From: JAFDWI01 sp964595905
Lineage (GTDB): Bacteria > Actinomycetota > Acidimicrobiia > Acidimicrobiales > Iamiaceae
DNA length: 29,533 nucleotides
Direction: 5' to 3'
Assembly (NCBI GenBank): GCA_964595905.1
Contig: CAZQSU010000033.1
Coordinates: 1-29,533 of the forward strand
The position numbers and the translations under genes were made by a program. The notes beneath the pieces were generated by a model, which ran no database searches, was not told where the DNA came from, and saw only the letters and a list, made by a program, of their open reading frames with translations. Within the stretch, counting starts at the first letter, position 1, and every line of letters begins with the position of its first letter. Positions 7,517 through 14,954 of the stretch are shown here, one piece after another.

Positions 7517-8929
7517 ATGAACCACCACCATCACACCATCTCTCGTCGACGTGTCGGCGCGGTCACCGCCCTGCTGGTGCTCAGCGTGGCACTCGGCGCG
7601 TGCCAGCTCGCACCGCCGGTCGCCGGATCGGTCCTCGTCCCGTGCGACCAGGCGGCGAACCGGGTCACGGTCACCGCGGATGCGCACCTCGATCCCGAGT
7701 GCCTCTACACCGGTGGATTCGACATCACCGCGTCGAACGTGACCTTCGACTGTCAGGGCGCCACCATCGCCAACCCCGCGCACGCCAGCGTCGGCATCGT
7801 GATCAGTGCGCCGGTCGGCAGCGATCTGCACGACGTCACGGTGAAGAACTGCCACGTCAACGGCTTCATGAACGGGCTGAAGGTCACCCGTCCGGGCTTC
7901 CGCGACCTGCCCGCGGGCGGCGAGTACGAAGACCAGCTCCACGACATCGTCATCACCGAATCGAGCTTCACCGACACCTACGGGGTCGGGCTGTACGTCG
8001 ACGGCTACGTCACCGGCGTGTCGGTCACCCACGACACGATCCGCAACGCCGGCAGCAGTGGCATCTACCTCGAGACCGGCTCGCGGGAAACCACCGTCGC
8101 CCACAACCTGTTGCTCCACAACGGCTACCGCGAGAACGGACCCGGCGGGCAGGCCTTCACCTTCGCCGGCATCGACCTGTGGTTCTGGGGAGTGGGCCGC
8201 GAGGGCGTCTCGGTGGACGGCTCGTATGCGAACACCATCCGCGACAACGTCTTCTGGAACGACTCCAACGGTGGCGTGTTGTTGTACAAGAACTGTGGGG
8301 AGTACCCCGACCGCGAGCGCTACTTCGAACGGCGCTACCCCTCCGACGACAACCTGATCACCGGCAACCTGTTCGCCGACGAACGCAACGGCGTGTGGGT
8401 GGGTTCACGCATGGCCGAGAACACGCTGCCCATGGACTGCACCGACCCCGCGTACATCGACACGACGCTGCAACGGGTCGTGCTCGACCACGCCAAGCGA
8501 AACACGGTGTCGGACAACATCTTCCAGAACGTGACCTACGGGGTGCGGGTCGAGGACGACGACAACCGGGTCGTCGGCAACCACTTCACCGCACCGAGCG
8601 CGGACCATCACGCCGTCATCATCGGCACACCGCTCCGCAGCTCGGTGTTGGGCGAGCCGGTGACCGGCACGGTCGTCACCGACAACGTCTCGGACATCGT
8701 CGAGAACACCGATCCGTACCGGTGGATCGACGGCACGACCGACACGGTCGACGAGCGCAACACGGCGCTCGGGCGACCGACGTCGGTGTGCCCTGGCGCC
8801 GAGCCGTGGCGGAGCCAGTTCATCTTCGTCATCGCCGTGGCCGCGGCCGGACCGGACGGCGGCCCGCCGGCCACCACCCCGGACATCACGGTGCCGACAC
8901 TCGGTGCGCCGCCACCCTGCGGGGATTGA
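7517..8929 (+). CDS. Right-handed beta-helix (NosD-like/PbH1 repeat) lipoprotein
   Basis: Secreted, lipid-anchored beta-helix protein of 470 aa. The ATG at 7517 follows AAGGGG (7505-7510). The frame is open further upstream (GTG/ATG at 7415) but only this start gives a proper signal peptide: positively charged RRR, hydrophobic AVTALLVLSVA, lipobox LGAC (Cys29). Residues about 70-420 contain repeating turns such as NVTFDCQGATI, HDVTVKNCHV, DTIRNAGSSGIYLETGS, NTIRDNVFWNDSNGGVLL and NLITGNLFADERNGVWVG, typical of PbH1/NosD-like parallel beta-helices. Such folds occur in polysaccharide lyases, epimerases and surface proteins; I see no catalytic signature. The tail is Pro/Thr-rich. Confidence 0.85.
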   Translation: MNHHHHTISRRRVGAVTALLVLSVALGACQLAPPVAGSVLVPCDQAANRVTVTADAHLDPECLYTGGFDITASNVTFDCQGATIANPAHASVGIVISAPVGSDLHDVTVKNCHVNGFMNGLKVTRPGFRDLPAGGEYEDQLHDIVITESSFTDTYGVGLYVDGYVTGVSVTHDTIRNAGSSGIYLETGSRETTVAHNLLLHNGYRENGPGGQAFTFAGIDLWFWGVGREGVSVDGSYANTIRDNVFWNDSNGGVLLYKNCGEYPDRERYFERRYPSDDNLITGNLFADERNGVWVGSRMAENTLPMDCTDPAYIDTTLQRVVLDHAKRNTVSDNIFQNVTYGVRVEDDDNRVVGNHFTAPSADHHAVIIGTPLRSSVLGEPVTGTVVTDNVSDIVENTDPYRWIDGTTDTVDERNTALGRPTSVCPGAEPWRSQFIFVIAVAAAGPDGGPPATTPDITVPTLGAPPPCGD

Positions 8930-8954
8930 AGGCGGGCGCCGGACGCCGAGGACG

Positions 8955-8975
8955 GTGCGGGGTGCGCGCCCGCAC
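8955..8975 (+). terminator. GC hairpin after the beta-helix gene
   Basis: GTGCGGG and CCCGCAC form a 7-bp stem with a 7-base loop, 25 bp after the stop codon. No T-run follows, as is common for actinobacterial terminators. Confidence 0.4.
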
Positions 8976-8980
8976 CTAGT

Positions 8981-8994
8981 AATGACCCCTCATT
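8981..8994. promoter_or_regulatory. AT-rich palindrome upstream of the NHL gene
   Basis: AATGACCCCTCATT has 5-bp arms around CCCC and lies in the only AT-rich spot of the 8930-9154 gap, next to TAGTAA. It is a plausible operator or promoter site for the gene starting at 9155. The remainder of the gap shows nothing clear. Confidence 0.3.
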
Positions 8995-9154
8995 GATCTT
9001 CTGCTGGGCTCGGTCCTGGCCGGAGGACGGGCACGCCACGCGCACACGGAGTGAGTGCCCCTCGACGGCGCGCGCCGACGGACGCGACGTCGGCGACTCC
9101 ACGACAGCCGACCCGTGCGCGCACGGCGTCGACGAACCATGAGAGAGGCCAGCC

Positions 9155-10276
9155 GTGAGTTTCCGGATACGCGACGAGGTGCAGTTCGAACACCTCGATG
9201 ACCGGGTTCTGATCCTGCTCCCCGACCGTGCCGACGTCCTGCACCTGGTGGGCGCGCAAGCCGAAGCATTCGACTGCGCGCGACGAGGTGTCCGCGACGT
9301 GCCCGACCGGCTGATCACCGCGATGGCCGGACTGGTCGAAGCCGACGTGATCAGCACCGATCGCTGGTCACGCCGACAGGTGTTGCACTTCGGTGGCATC
9401 GCGGCTGCCGCGGCCATCACGGTGACCGCTCTGCCAAGCGTCGCCGCGGCGAGTTCGCCGTCCGAACCCGAGGCGACCGCGCCGGCGTCGACCACGACCC
9501 TTGCTCCGCCACCGCCCAAGGCCCTGTGGATCGCCAGCCAGGCAGACGACCTCATCGCGCACTGGGATCCGGCCACGGCGACGCTCACCACGCCGTTCTC
9601 CGGCTCGCAGAACCGAGTGCCTCAGCCGTACGGAATGGCAACCGACGACGCCGGCAACCTCTGTGTCCCCGGGGGTGCGCGAGTCTACGTCCTCGACGTC
9701 GCGGCCTCGACCCGCAGTACCCTGACCAGCCGCGAGTTCGGCCACCCGCAGACCGTGGCCTGCGATGCAGCAGGCAACGTGTGGGTCGGCGACACCCTCA
9801 ACCATCAGGTGCTCGTGGTGCGCGCAGACGACAGGAGTGTCGAACCGGGCGTCCCCGAACGAGTGAGTGCTCCGACCGGTCTGGCCTTCGACGCCGCCGG
9901 CGACCTGTGGATCTCGAGTGTGGCGGGTCGGGTCCACAAGTACGAGGTGGCCACGTCTCGGCACACCACCGAAATCACTTCGGGCATCCGGAACCCGCGC
10001 GGCTTGGCCTTCGACCCCCACGGAAACCTCTGGATCGCCAACTACGGTGACCATACGCTCGTGGTCCAGACGCCCGGGGGTGGCCAGACCACGATCGGCG
10101 GTTCGGGCCGTCCGATGTTCAACGCCCCACGCGCTCTGGCGTTCGATCCTTCCGGGCGGAAACTGTGGGTCTCGAACTGGGGGAACGACACCGTGGTCGA
10201 ACTGGACATCGCGACCAACGACTTTTCCGTTCCGATCGTCGGGTTCGCCGAGCCATCTGGATTGGACTTCGCGTAG
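9155..10276 (+). CDS. PqqD-like domain fused to Tat-type signal and NHL beta-propeller
   Basis: 373-aa protein of unusual layout. The GTG start follows AGAGAGG (9142-9148). Residues 1-68 (MSFRIRDEVQFEHLDDRVLI, then DVLHLVGAQAEAFDCARRG) resemble the small winged-helix fold of PqqD-like proteins, which bind peptides or leader peptides. Residues 71-99 (WSRRQVLHFGG, then an Ala-rich hydrophobic run ending SVAAA) look like an internal twin-arginine signal or anchor. A Pro/Thr linker leads to an NHL/SMP-30-type propeller (about 122-373) with at least five blades, for example PTGLAFDAAGDLWISS, PRGLAFDPHGNLWIAN and PRALAFDPSGRKLWVSN. The propeller is expected outside the cell and the N-domain inside. 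No known function. The TetR gene starts 11 bp downstream, so the two may be cotranscribed. Confidence 0.8.
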   Translation: MSFRIRDEVQFEHLDDRVLILLPDRADVLHLVGAQAEAFDCARRGVRDVPDRLITAMAGLVEADVISTDRWSRRQVLHFGGIAAAAAITVTALPSVAAASSPSEPEATAPASTTTLAPPPPKALWIASQADDLIAHWDPATATLTTPFSGSQNRVPQPYGMATDDAGNLCVPGGARVYVLDVAASTRSTLTSREFGHPQTVACDAAGNVWVGDTLNHQVLVVRADDRSVEPGVPERVSAPTGLAFDAAGDLWISSVAGRVHKYEVATSRHTTEITSGIRNPRGLAFDPHGNLWIANYGDHTLVVQTPGGGQTTIGGSGRPMFNAPRALAFDPSGRKLWVSNWGNDTVVELDIATNDFSVPIVGFAEPSGLDFA

Positions 10277-10287
10277 CCTCTCCCGGC

Positions 10288-10938
10288 ATGGGTGGCACCC
10301 AAGGACCCGGGTCGGGTGACGCCGCACCGAAGCGGACCAGCGCCGGGCGGGAGCGGCTGCTCGACGCGGCGGAGAAACTGCTCGATGAGTCCGGTATCGA
10401 CGGCACCTCCGGCGCCGCGATCGTCGCGGCGGCCGGCAACCGCAACGCGGCCGCGGTCAACTACCACTTCGGCAACCTCGATGGTTGCATCCTCGCCGTC
10501 CTCCGACGCCGCACCGACGAACTCGACGCACGCCGCAACCGTCTGATCGACGACCTCGAGGGCGAAGGCCCCGTCTCGCCTCGCGCCGCCCTGGCGGCGA
10601 TGGTCGCACCGTTGGTCGGACTCCTCGACGACCCGGGCGGCCGCCGCTATGTGCGTCTGTTGAACCAGGCGGCGAATCATCCGCGGTTTCACGACGCGGC
10701 CGACTGGACTTTCGCCTCGAGCATCGCGCGGGGCGCGGGGTACCTCGAGCCGCTCCTCGCCCACCTGCCCGCGCACCGCCAACACGCCCGGGCACACAAT
10801 GTGCTCGGATTCGCGCTCTATTCCCTCGCCTCACGCGCCACCGCGATCGACCGACCCGACTCCGACGCGGAGTTCCTCACCCGTGACGAGTTCAACGACG
10901 AGCTGCTGGCCACGATCGTCGCCGCACTGGGCGCCTGA
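10288..10938 (+). CDS. TetR-family transcriptional regulator
   Basis: 216-aa one-component regulator. Residues 20-70 form the TetR_N helix-turn-helix (RERLLDAAEKLLDESGIDGT, then AAAVNYHFGNLDG, the typical recognition-helix YHFGN end). The C-terminal ligand domain is generic. The ATG at 10288 was chosen because the HTH begins soon after it; the frame is open upstream to 10165, inside the NHL gene. No strong ribosome binding site is seen. It lies between the two operons that share the CTGACGGGTCGTCAG palindrome and is the only TetR-type gene in the window, so it is a fair candidate for their repressor, with an acyl-CoA as possible ligand. That link is inference. Confidence 0.88.
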   Translation: MGGTQGPGSGDAAPKRTSAGRERLLDAAEKLLDESGIDGTSGAAIVAAAGNRNAAAVNYHFGNLDGCILAVLRRRTDELDARRNRLIDDLEGEGPVSPRAALAAMVAPLVGLLDDPGGRRYVRLLNQAANHPRFHDAADWTFASSIARGAGYLEPLLAHLPAHRQHARAHNVLGFALYSLASRATAIDRPDSDAEFLTRDEFNDELLATIVAALGA

Positions 10939-10975
10939 TCTCCGGGTCGTGCCCGGCGCCCGCGCCGCGCCCACG

Positions 10976-12046
10976 TCAGGTCGTGTGCAACCAACTCGAC
11001 ACCTCGTCGAGTGCGGTGTGGATCGGGATGGCGAAGCCGATGTTGGACGCCTGCACCTCGCCGTTCGACGAGGCGACCGCGGTGTTCATGCCGATCACCG
11101 TGCCGTTCGCGTCGACCAATGGGCCACCCGAGTTGCCCGAGGAGATCGCGGCGTCGGTCTGCAACAGACCGGTCAGATTCGAGTCGGAGGTCTGGATCGA
11201 CCGGTCGACCGCGGAGACGATGCCTTCGGTGACGGTGAGAGATCCTCGCAATGCGAGCGCGTTGCCGATGGCGACCACGCCCTCTCCGACCTCGACGTCA
11301 TCGGTGTCGGCGAGGTCCGCCGGGTGAAGACCCGTCGTGTCCTCCACGTGGATCACCGCGACGTCCCGGGAGGGGTCCGATCCCACGAGCGTCGCCGCAC
11401 GTGGCGTCGTGCTGCCGGGCAATGTCACGGTGAGCGAGCGGGCGCCGGCGACGACGTGCGCGTTGGTGAGGATGTTTCCGGCATCGTCGACGACGATCCC
11501 GGTGCCGGCGCTCTCGCCTTCGGAGGCCCAGGGACCGTCATAGGAGACGACCTTTCCCTGGATCGCGACCACCGAGTTCGCCATCTTCTTCAACACGGCG
11601 GGAGCGTCGATCGCCGAGCCGCTCGACGTCGCCGACGTCTTTTCGGACACGGTCTGTGCGGCCACCGGCGACGACGCGGTCGGGTTCGAGCCGTCGTCGG
11701 CGAGCCGGGTGCCGACGAACCCGCCAGCGAGACCTCCGGTCACCACCAGCGCCGCCGCGGCGACCCCAGCGGCCATCCGGTGACGGAGTCGATGCGGGTC
11801 ATGGGGCGGAGAGCCGTCACCACGCTGTGGTGTCGCCGGGCCGGCCGGAGGTGGGGGCGGGGGCGACGGCGGAAGGCCCGGCCACATTGCCGCGGGTTGC
11901 CGGTCGTCGGTCGATGGTGCGGTTGCCCATTCGGCCACGGATCGGCGTGGGTTCGGTGGGTCGAACCGGGGAGCGGTCACAGGAAACGGAACGTACGGGC
12001 GAGACTCGGAGTCGTCCCGGTCGGTGGTGAAGTCGTGGTGTGCCAT
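10976..12046 (-). CDS. Membrane-anchored HtrA-like trypsin-type serine protease without PDZ
   Basis: 356-aa envelope protease. A Pro-rich cytosolic N-terminus (1-90, including SPPPPPPAGP) precedes one transmembrane segment (about 91-113, MAAGVAAAALVVTGGLAGGF). The extracytoplasmic trypsin fold (about 150-350) has His197 in TNAHVV, Asp228 in SRDVAVI and Ser306 in GNSGGPL, all intact. The protein ends right after the protease fold, so the C-terminal PDZ usual in HtrA/PepD proteins is missing. The ATG at 12046 has GAGG upstream on the minus strand. It is convergent with the TetR gene (37 bp apart) and divergent from the thiolase operon. It is a paralogue of the lipoprotein protease at 1056. Confidence 0.92.
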   Translation of the reverse strand: MAHHDFTTDRDDSESRPYVPFPVTAPRFDPPNPRRSVAEWATAPSTDDRQPAAMWPGLPPSPPPPPPAGPATPQRGDGSPPHDPHRLRHRMAAGVAAAALVVTGGLAGGFVGTRLADDGSNPTASSPVAAQTVSEKTSATSSGSAIDAPAVLKKMANSVVAIQGKVVSYDGPWASEGESAGTGIVVDDAGNILTNAHVVAGARSLTVTLPGSTTPRAATLVGSDPSRDVAVIHVEDTTGLHPADLADTDDVEVGEGVVAIGNALALRGSLTVTEGIVSAVDRSIQTSDSNLTGLLQTDAAISSGNSGGPLVDANGTVIGMNTAVASSNGEVQASNIGFAIPIHTALDEVSSWLHTT

Positions 12047-12175
12047 GCCTCGAGCCTCGGGGCGGGGGCACAGAGTCCGATCCGAGGTTCCTTGGAATTC
12101 GCTCAGACTCCTGCGTTCGTCGAAGGTGCAGGGCGCAACCCTCCGAGGCCGTCACGCCGCGACGGCCGACTGGAT

Positions 12176-12190
12176 CTGACGGGTCGTCAG
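12176..12190. promoter_or_regulatory. Palindromic operator, copy B, upstream of the HMGS-like/thiolase operon
   Basis: CTGACGGGTCGTCAG, identical over 15 bp (16 with the preceding T) to the site at 2216-2230. CTGACG could double as a -35 element with TAGGCT (12200-12205) as -10, at 18-bp spacing, so a bound repressor would block the promoter. The gene starts 45 bp downstream. In the 189-bp divergent gap it is the only strong symmetric site seen. Confidence 0.6.
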
Positions 12191-12235
12191 GTCCATCGGT
12201 AGGCTGGACGGGTCACCGTCCACTTCGGGAGCATC

Positions 12236-13663
12236 ATGCGAGGCATCATCTCCGCCGCCGGGTACATCCCCCGCCACCGGCTCGATCGGTCCGAGATCGC
12301 CGCGTTCTTCGGATCCGGGGGCGGCAGGGGCACCCGAAGCGTCGCGTCCTATGACGAGGACACCACCACGCTCGCGGTCGAGGCCGGTCGGCTCGCAATG
12401 CGGGACGCCGGGCGCGACACCGGCGCCGGCGCGTCGCCCCGGGCGCTGTGGTTCGCGACGTCGACGCCCACGTACCTCGACAAGACCAACGCCACCATCA
12501 TCCACGCCGCGCTCCGACTCGACCACGACTCGGCCGCGTTCGACCTGGGTGGCGGCGTCCGCTCGGGCATCGGCGTGCTCCGCACCGCGATCGCCGGTGG
12601 TGAGTCGTCGGTCCTGGTCACCGCTGCCGACATCCGCACCGGCAACCCGACGTCGGGCGACGAAGCAACTGGTGGTGACGCCGGTGCCGCGGTGCTCGTC
12701 GGCGACGACGCCGCCGGGCCGGTCATCGCCGAGCTGATCGGCGCCGCGTCGGCGACACGTGAGTTCCTCGACACCTGGCGGGCGCCGGGCGAGATCGAAA
12801 CCCACCACTGGGAGGAGCGTTTCGCCCAGACCCGCTACGAACCCCTCGCCGCCGACGCGTGGCGTGACGCCTGCAAGAGCGCCGGTGTCACCGACGCCGA
12901 GGTGACGACCCTGGTCGTCTCCGGTGCGCACGCCAGGGCGGTCAAGTCGGTCACCAAGAGACTGGGTGGCGCCGTCGGCGGGGTCGCCCCGGATTTCGCG
13001 GCCACCGTCGGCCACACCGGCACCGCGGATGCCGCCCTGCGTCTCACCGCGGCACTGGAGGCGGCCGGCCCCGATCAGGTGATCGCGCTCGTCGGGCTCG
13101 CGGACGGGGTCGACGTGTTGCTCTTCCGCACGACCGACGCGGTCGCCTCCTGGCAACCAGGTCGTCCCGTCACCGAACAGGCCGGCGAACGCCCTGGCAA
13201 TCTCGCCTATGCGAAGTTCCTCTCCTGGCGGGGAGCGGTCACCCCACAGCCACCGAACCGCCCCCTGCCCGCCCGCATGTCGGCCTCGGCCGCCGGGCGC
13301 AGCGTCGACTGGAAGTACGGGTTCGTCGGCTCCAAGGACCGCGCCAGCGGCGCCGTGCATCTGCCTCCGGCACGGGTCAGCTACGACGGTGGCGCGGTCG
13401 ACGACGCCGAAGAAGTCCCGATGGCCGACACCCTCGGAACCGTCGCGACCTTCACCGTCGACCGACTCGCCTACTCGCCCTCCCCGCCGGTGATCTTCGC
13501 CGTGGTCGACTTCGAAGGTGGCGGTCGCCTCCCTGTGGAGCTGACCGACACCACCCCCGACGACGTCGCCATCGGGGCAGGAGTCGAGATGACCTTCCGC
13601 CGCCTCAACACCGCGGACGGGATCGCCAACTACTTCTGGAAGGCCCGTCCGGCCAGCCGCTGA
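12236..13663 (+). CDS. HMG-CoA synthase-like thiolase fold fused to DUF35 OB-fold, nucleophile Cys absent
   Basis: 475-aa two-part protein. Residues 1-325 follow the HMG-CoA synthase/ketoacyl synthase III layout (GIISAAGYIPRHRLDR, LWFATSTPTYLDKTNA, AAFDLGGGVRSGIGVLRTAI, VGHTGTADAALRLTAAL). The spot where the nucleophilic cysteine should lie reads DLGGGVRSG (residues 103-111), with no Cys; the only Cys in the protein is in DACKSAG. Residues about 345-475 are a DUF35-type OB-fold (DTLGTVATFTVDRLAYSP, PVIFAVVDFEGGGRLPVELT), without the CxxC zinc ribbon of many relatives. It directly precedes a thiolase (33 bp). Archaeal HMGS, thiolase and DUF35 proteins form one complex, and DUF35 proteins pair with the steroid aldolase Ltp2; a similar complex is likely here, with a non-condensing or lyase role for this subunit. 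Confidence 0.82.
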   Translation: MRGIISAAGYIPRHRLDRSEIAAFFGSGGGRGTRSVASYDEDTTTLAVEAGRLAMRDAGRDTGAGASPRALWFATSTPTYLDKTNATIIHAALRLDHDSAAFDLGGGVRSGIGVLRTAIAGGESSVLVTAADIRTGNPTSGDEATGGDAGAAVLVGDDAAGPVIAELIGAASATREFLDTWRAPGEIETHHWEERFAQTRYEPLAADAWRDACKSAGVTDAEVTTLVVSGAHARAVKSVTKRLGGAVGGVAPDFAATVGHTGTADAALRLTAALEAAGPDQVIALVGLADGVDVLLFRTTDAVASWQPGRPVTEQAGERPGNLAYAKFLSWRGAVTPQPPNRPLPARMSASAAGRSVDWKYGFVGSKDRASGAVHLPPARVSYDGGAVDDAEEVPMADTLGTVATFTVDRLAYSPSPPVIFAVVDFEGGGRLPVELTDTTPDDVAIGAGVEMTFRRLNTADGIANYFWKARPASR

Positions 13664-13696
13664 CCGGTCCGGCCCCGCGCACAGAAAGAGGAATCC

Positions 13697-14890
13697 ATGG
13701 GATCTCACGGCATCACCGACCGGGTCGCCATCGTCGGGATGAGCTGCACCCCCTTCCGGGAGCATTGGGAAGCGGGCCACGACGACCTGGTGATCGACGC
13801 GGCGCAGGCCGCCTACGCCGCAGCCGGGGTCGCCCAGGACGACGTCGACGCCTTCTGGTACGGCACGGCGCAGTCGGGCATGTCGGGCGTGTCGCTCGCG
13901 GCGCCGCTCAAGATCCGCAGCAAGCCGGTGACCCGCGTGGAGAACATGTGCGCCACCGGCTCCGAAGCCCTCCGCCAGGCCGCGTATGCCGTGGCCTCGG
14001 GCGCGTACGACACAGCGATGGCGATCGGCGTCGAGAAGGTGAAGGACGCCGGCTATCAGGGCCTGAACGCCTTCCCGATTCCCAACGACGGCACCAAGCG
14101 CACCCTCACCGCGGCGGCGATGTTCAGCCTCGTGCTGCCCGCGTACGCCGAGAAGTACGGCGTCGGCATCGACGAGCTGCGTCGGGTGGTGGCCCGCATC
14201 GCGTCGAAGAACCACGCGAACGGCGTGCACAACCCGCTCGCCCAGTTCCGGCGGGAGATGAGCGTCGACGCGATCTGCAACATGGCTGCGGTGGCCGGCC
14301 GCCTGAGCGTGTTCGACTGTGCCGGGGTCGCGGACGGTGCCGCGGCGGCGATCGTCGTGCGCGCCGAAGACGCGCACCGCTACACCGACCAACCGCTCTA
14401 CATCAAGGCCCTGTCGGTGGTCGCCGGTGACGGGTCGGGCCTGCTCGATCCGACCTACGACTACACCACCTTCCGGGAATGCAAGGCAGCGGCCGACGAC
14501 GCCTATGCCCAGGCGGGCATCGACGATCCTCGAAGCGTGCTCGCCCTCGCCGAGGTGCACGACTGTTTCACCCCGACCGAGCTGGTGCTCATGGAAGACC
14601 TCGGCTTCGCCGAACCGGGCACCGCCTGGAAGGAGGTGCAGGCCGGCACCTTCGACCTGGAAGGCGAGATGCCGGTCAACACCGACGGGGGCCTCAAGAG
14701 CTTCGGCCACCCGGTCGGCGCGTCCGGCCTGCGCATGATCTACGAGGCGTGGCTGCAGTTGCGCCGCGAGGTGCCCGAAGAACGGGCGATCAGCAACGAC
14801 CGGACGATGGCGCTCACCCACAACCTGGGTGGCTACCCCGGCGAGATGGTCAGCTTCGTCGGCATCTACGGCACCGAACCCTCCGCCTGA
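13697..14890 (+). CDS. Thiolase of the SCP2/Ltp type (acetyl-CoA acetyltransferase-like)
   Basis: 397-aa thiolase, expected to cleave a 3-oxoacyl-CoA or act as an Ltp-type aldolase with the DUF35 partner. The ATG follows AAAGAGGA (13685-13692). It carries Cys85 in ENMCATGSEA, His in FGHPVGASG and the C-terminal HNLGGYPG motif; the second catalytic Cys (CGG) of classical thiolases is absent, as in SCP2-type enzymes. The lack of that base makes strict thiolysis uncertain. It is cotranscribed with the HMGS-like/DUF35 gene behind operator B and convergent with the AidB-like dehydrogenase; the 64-bp gap holds nothing distinctive. Confidence 0.88.
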   Translation: MGSHGITDRVAIVGMSCTPFREHWEAGHDDLVIDAAQAAYAAAGVAQDDVDAFWYGTAQSGMSGVSLAAPLKIRSKPVTRVENMCATGSEALRQAAYAVASGAYDTAMAIGVEKVKDAGYQGLNAFPIPNDGTKRTLTAAAMFSLVLPAYAEKYGVGIDELRRVVARIASKNHANGVHNPLAQFRREMSVDAICNMAAVAGRLSVFDCAGVADGAAAAIVVRAEDAHRYTDQPLYIKALSVVAGDGSGLLDPTYDYTTFRECKAAADDAYAQAGIDDPRSVLALAEVHDCFTPTELVLMEDLGFAEPGTAWKEVQAGTFDLEGEMPVNTDGGLKSFGHPVGASGLRMIYEAWLQLRREVPEERAISNDRTMALTHNLGGYPGEMVSFVGIYGTEPSA

Positions 14891-14954
14891 CACGCCAGCT
14901 CGCCCCGACTCCCGCCCGAACGGCGCCCCGTTTGCGAGATCGGACGGATCGGGA

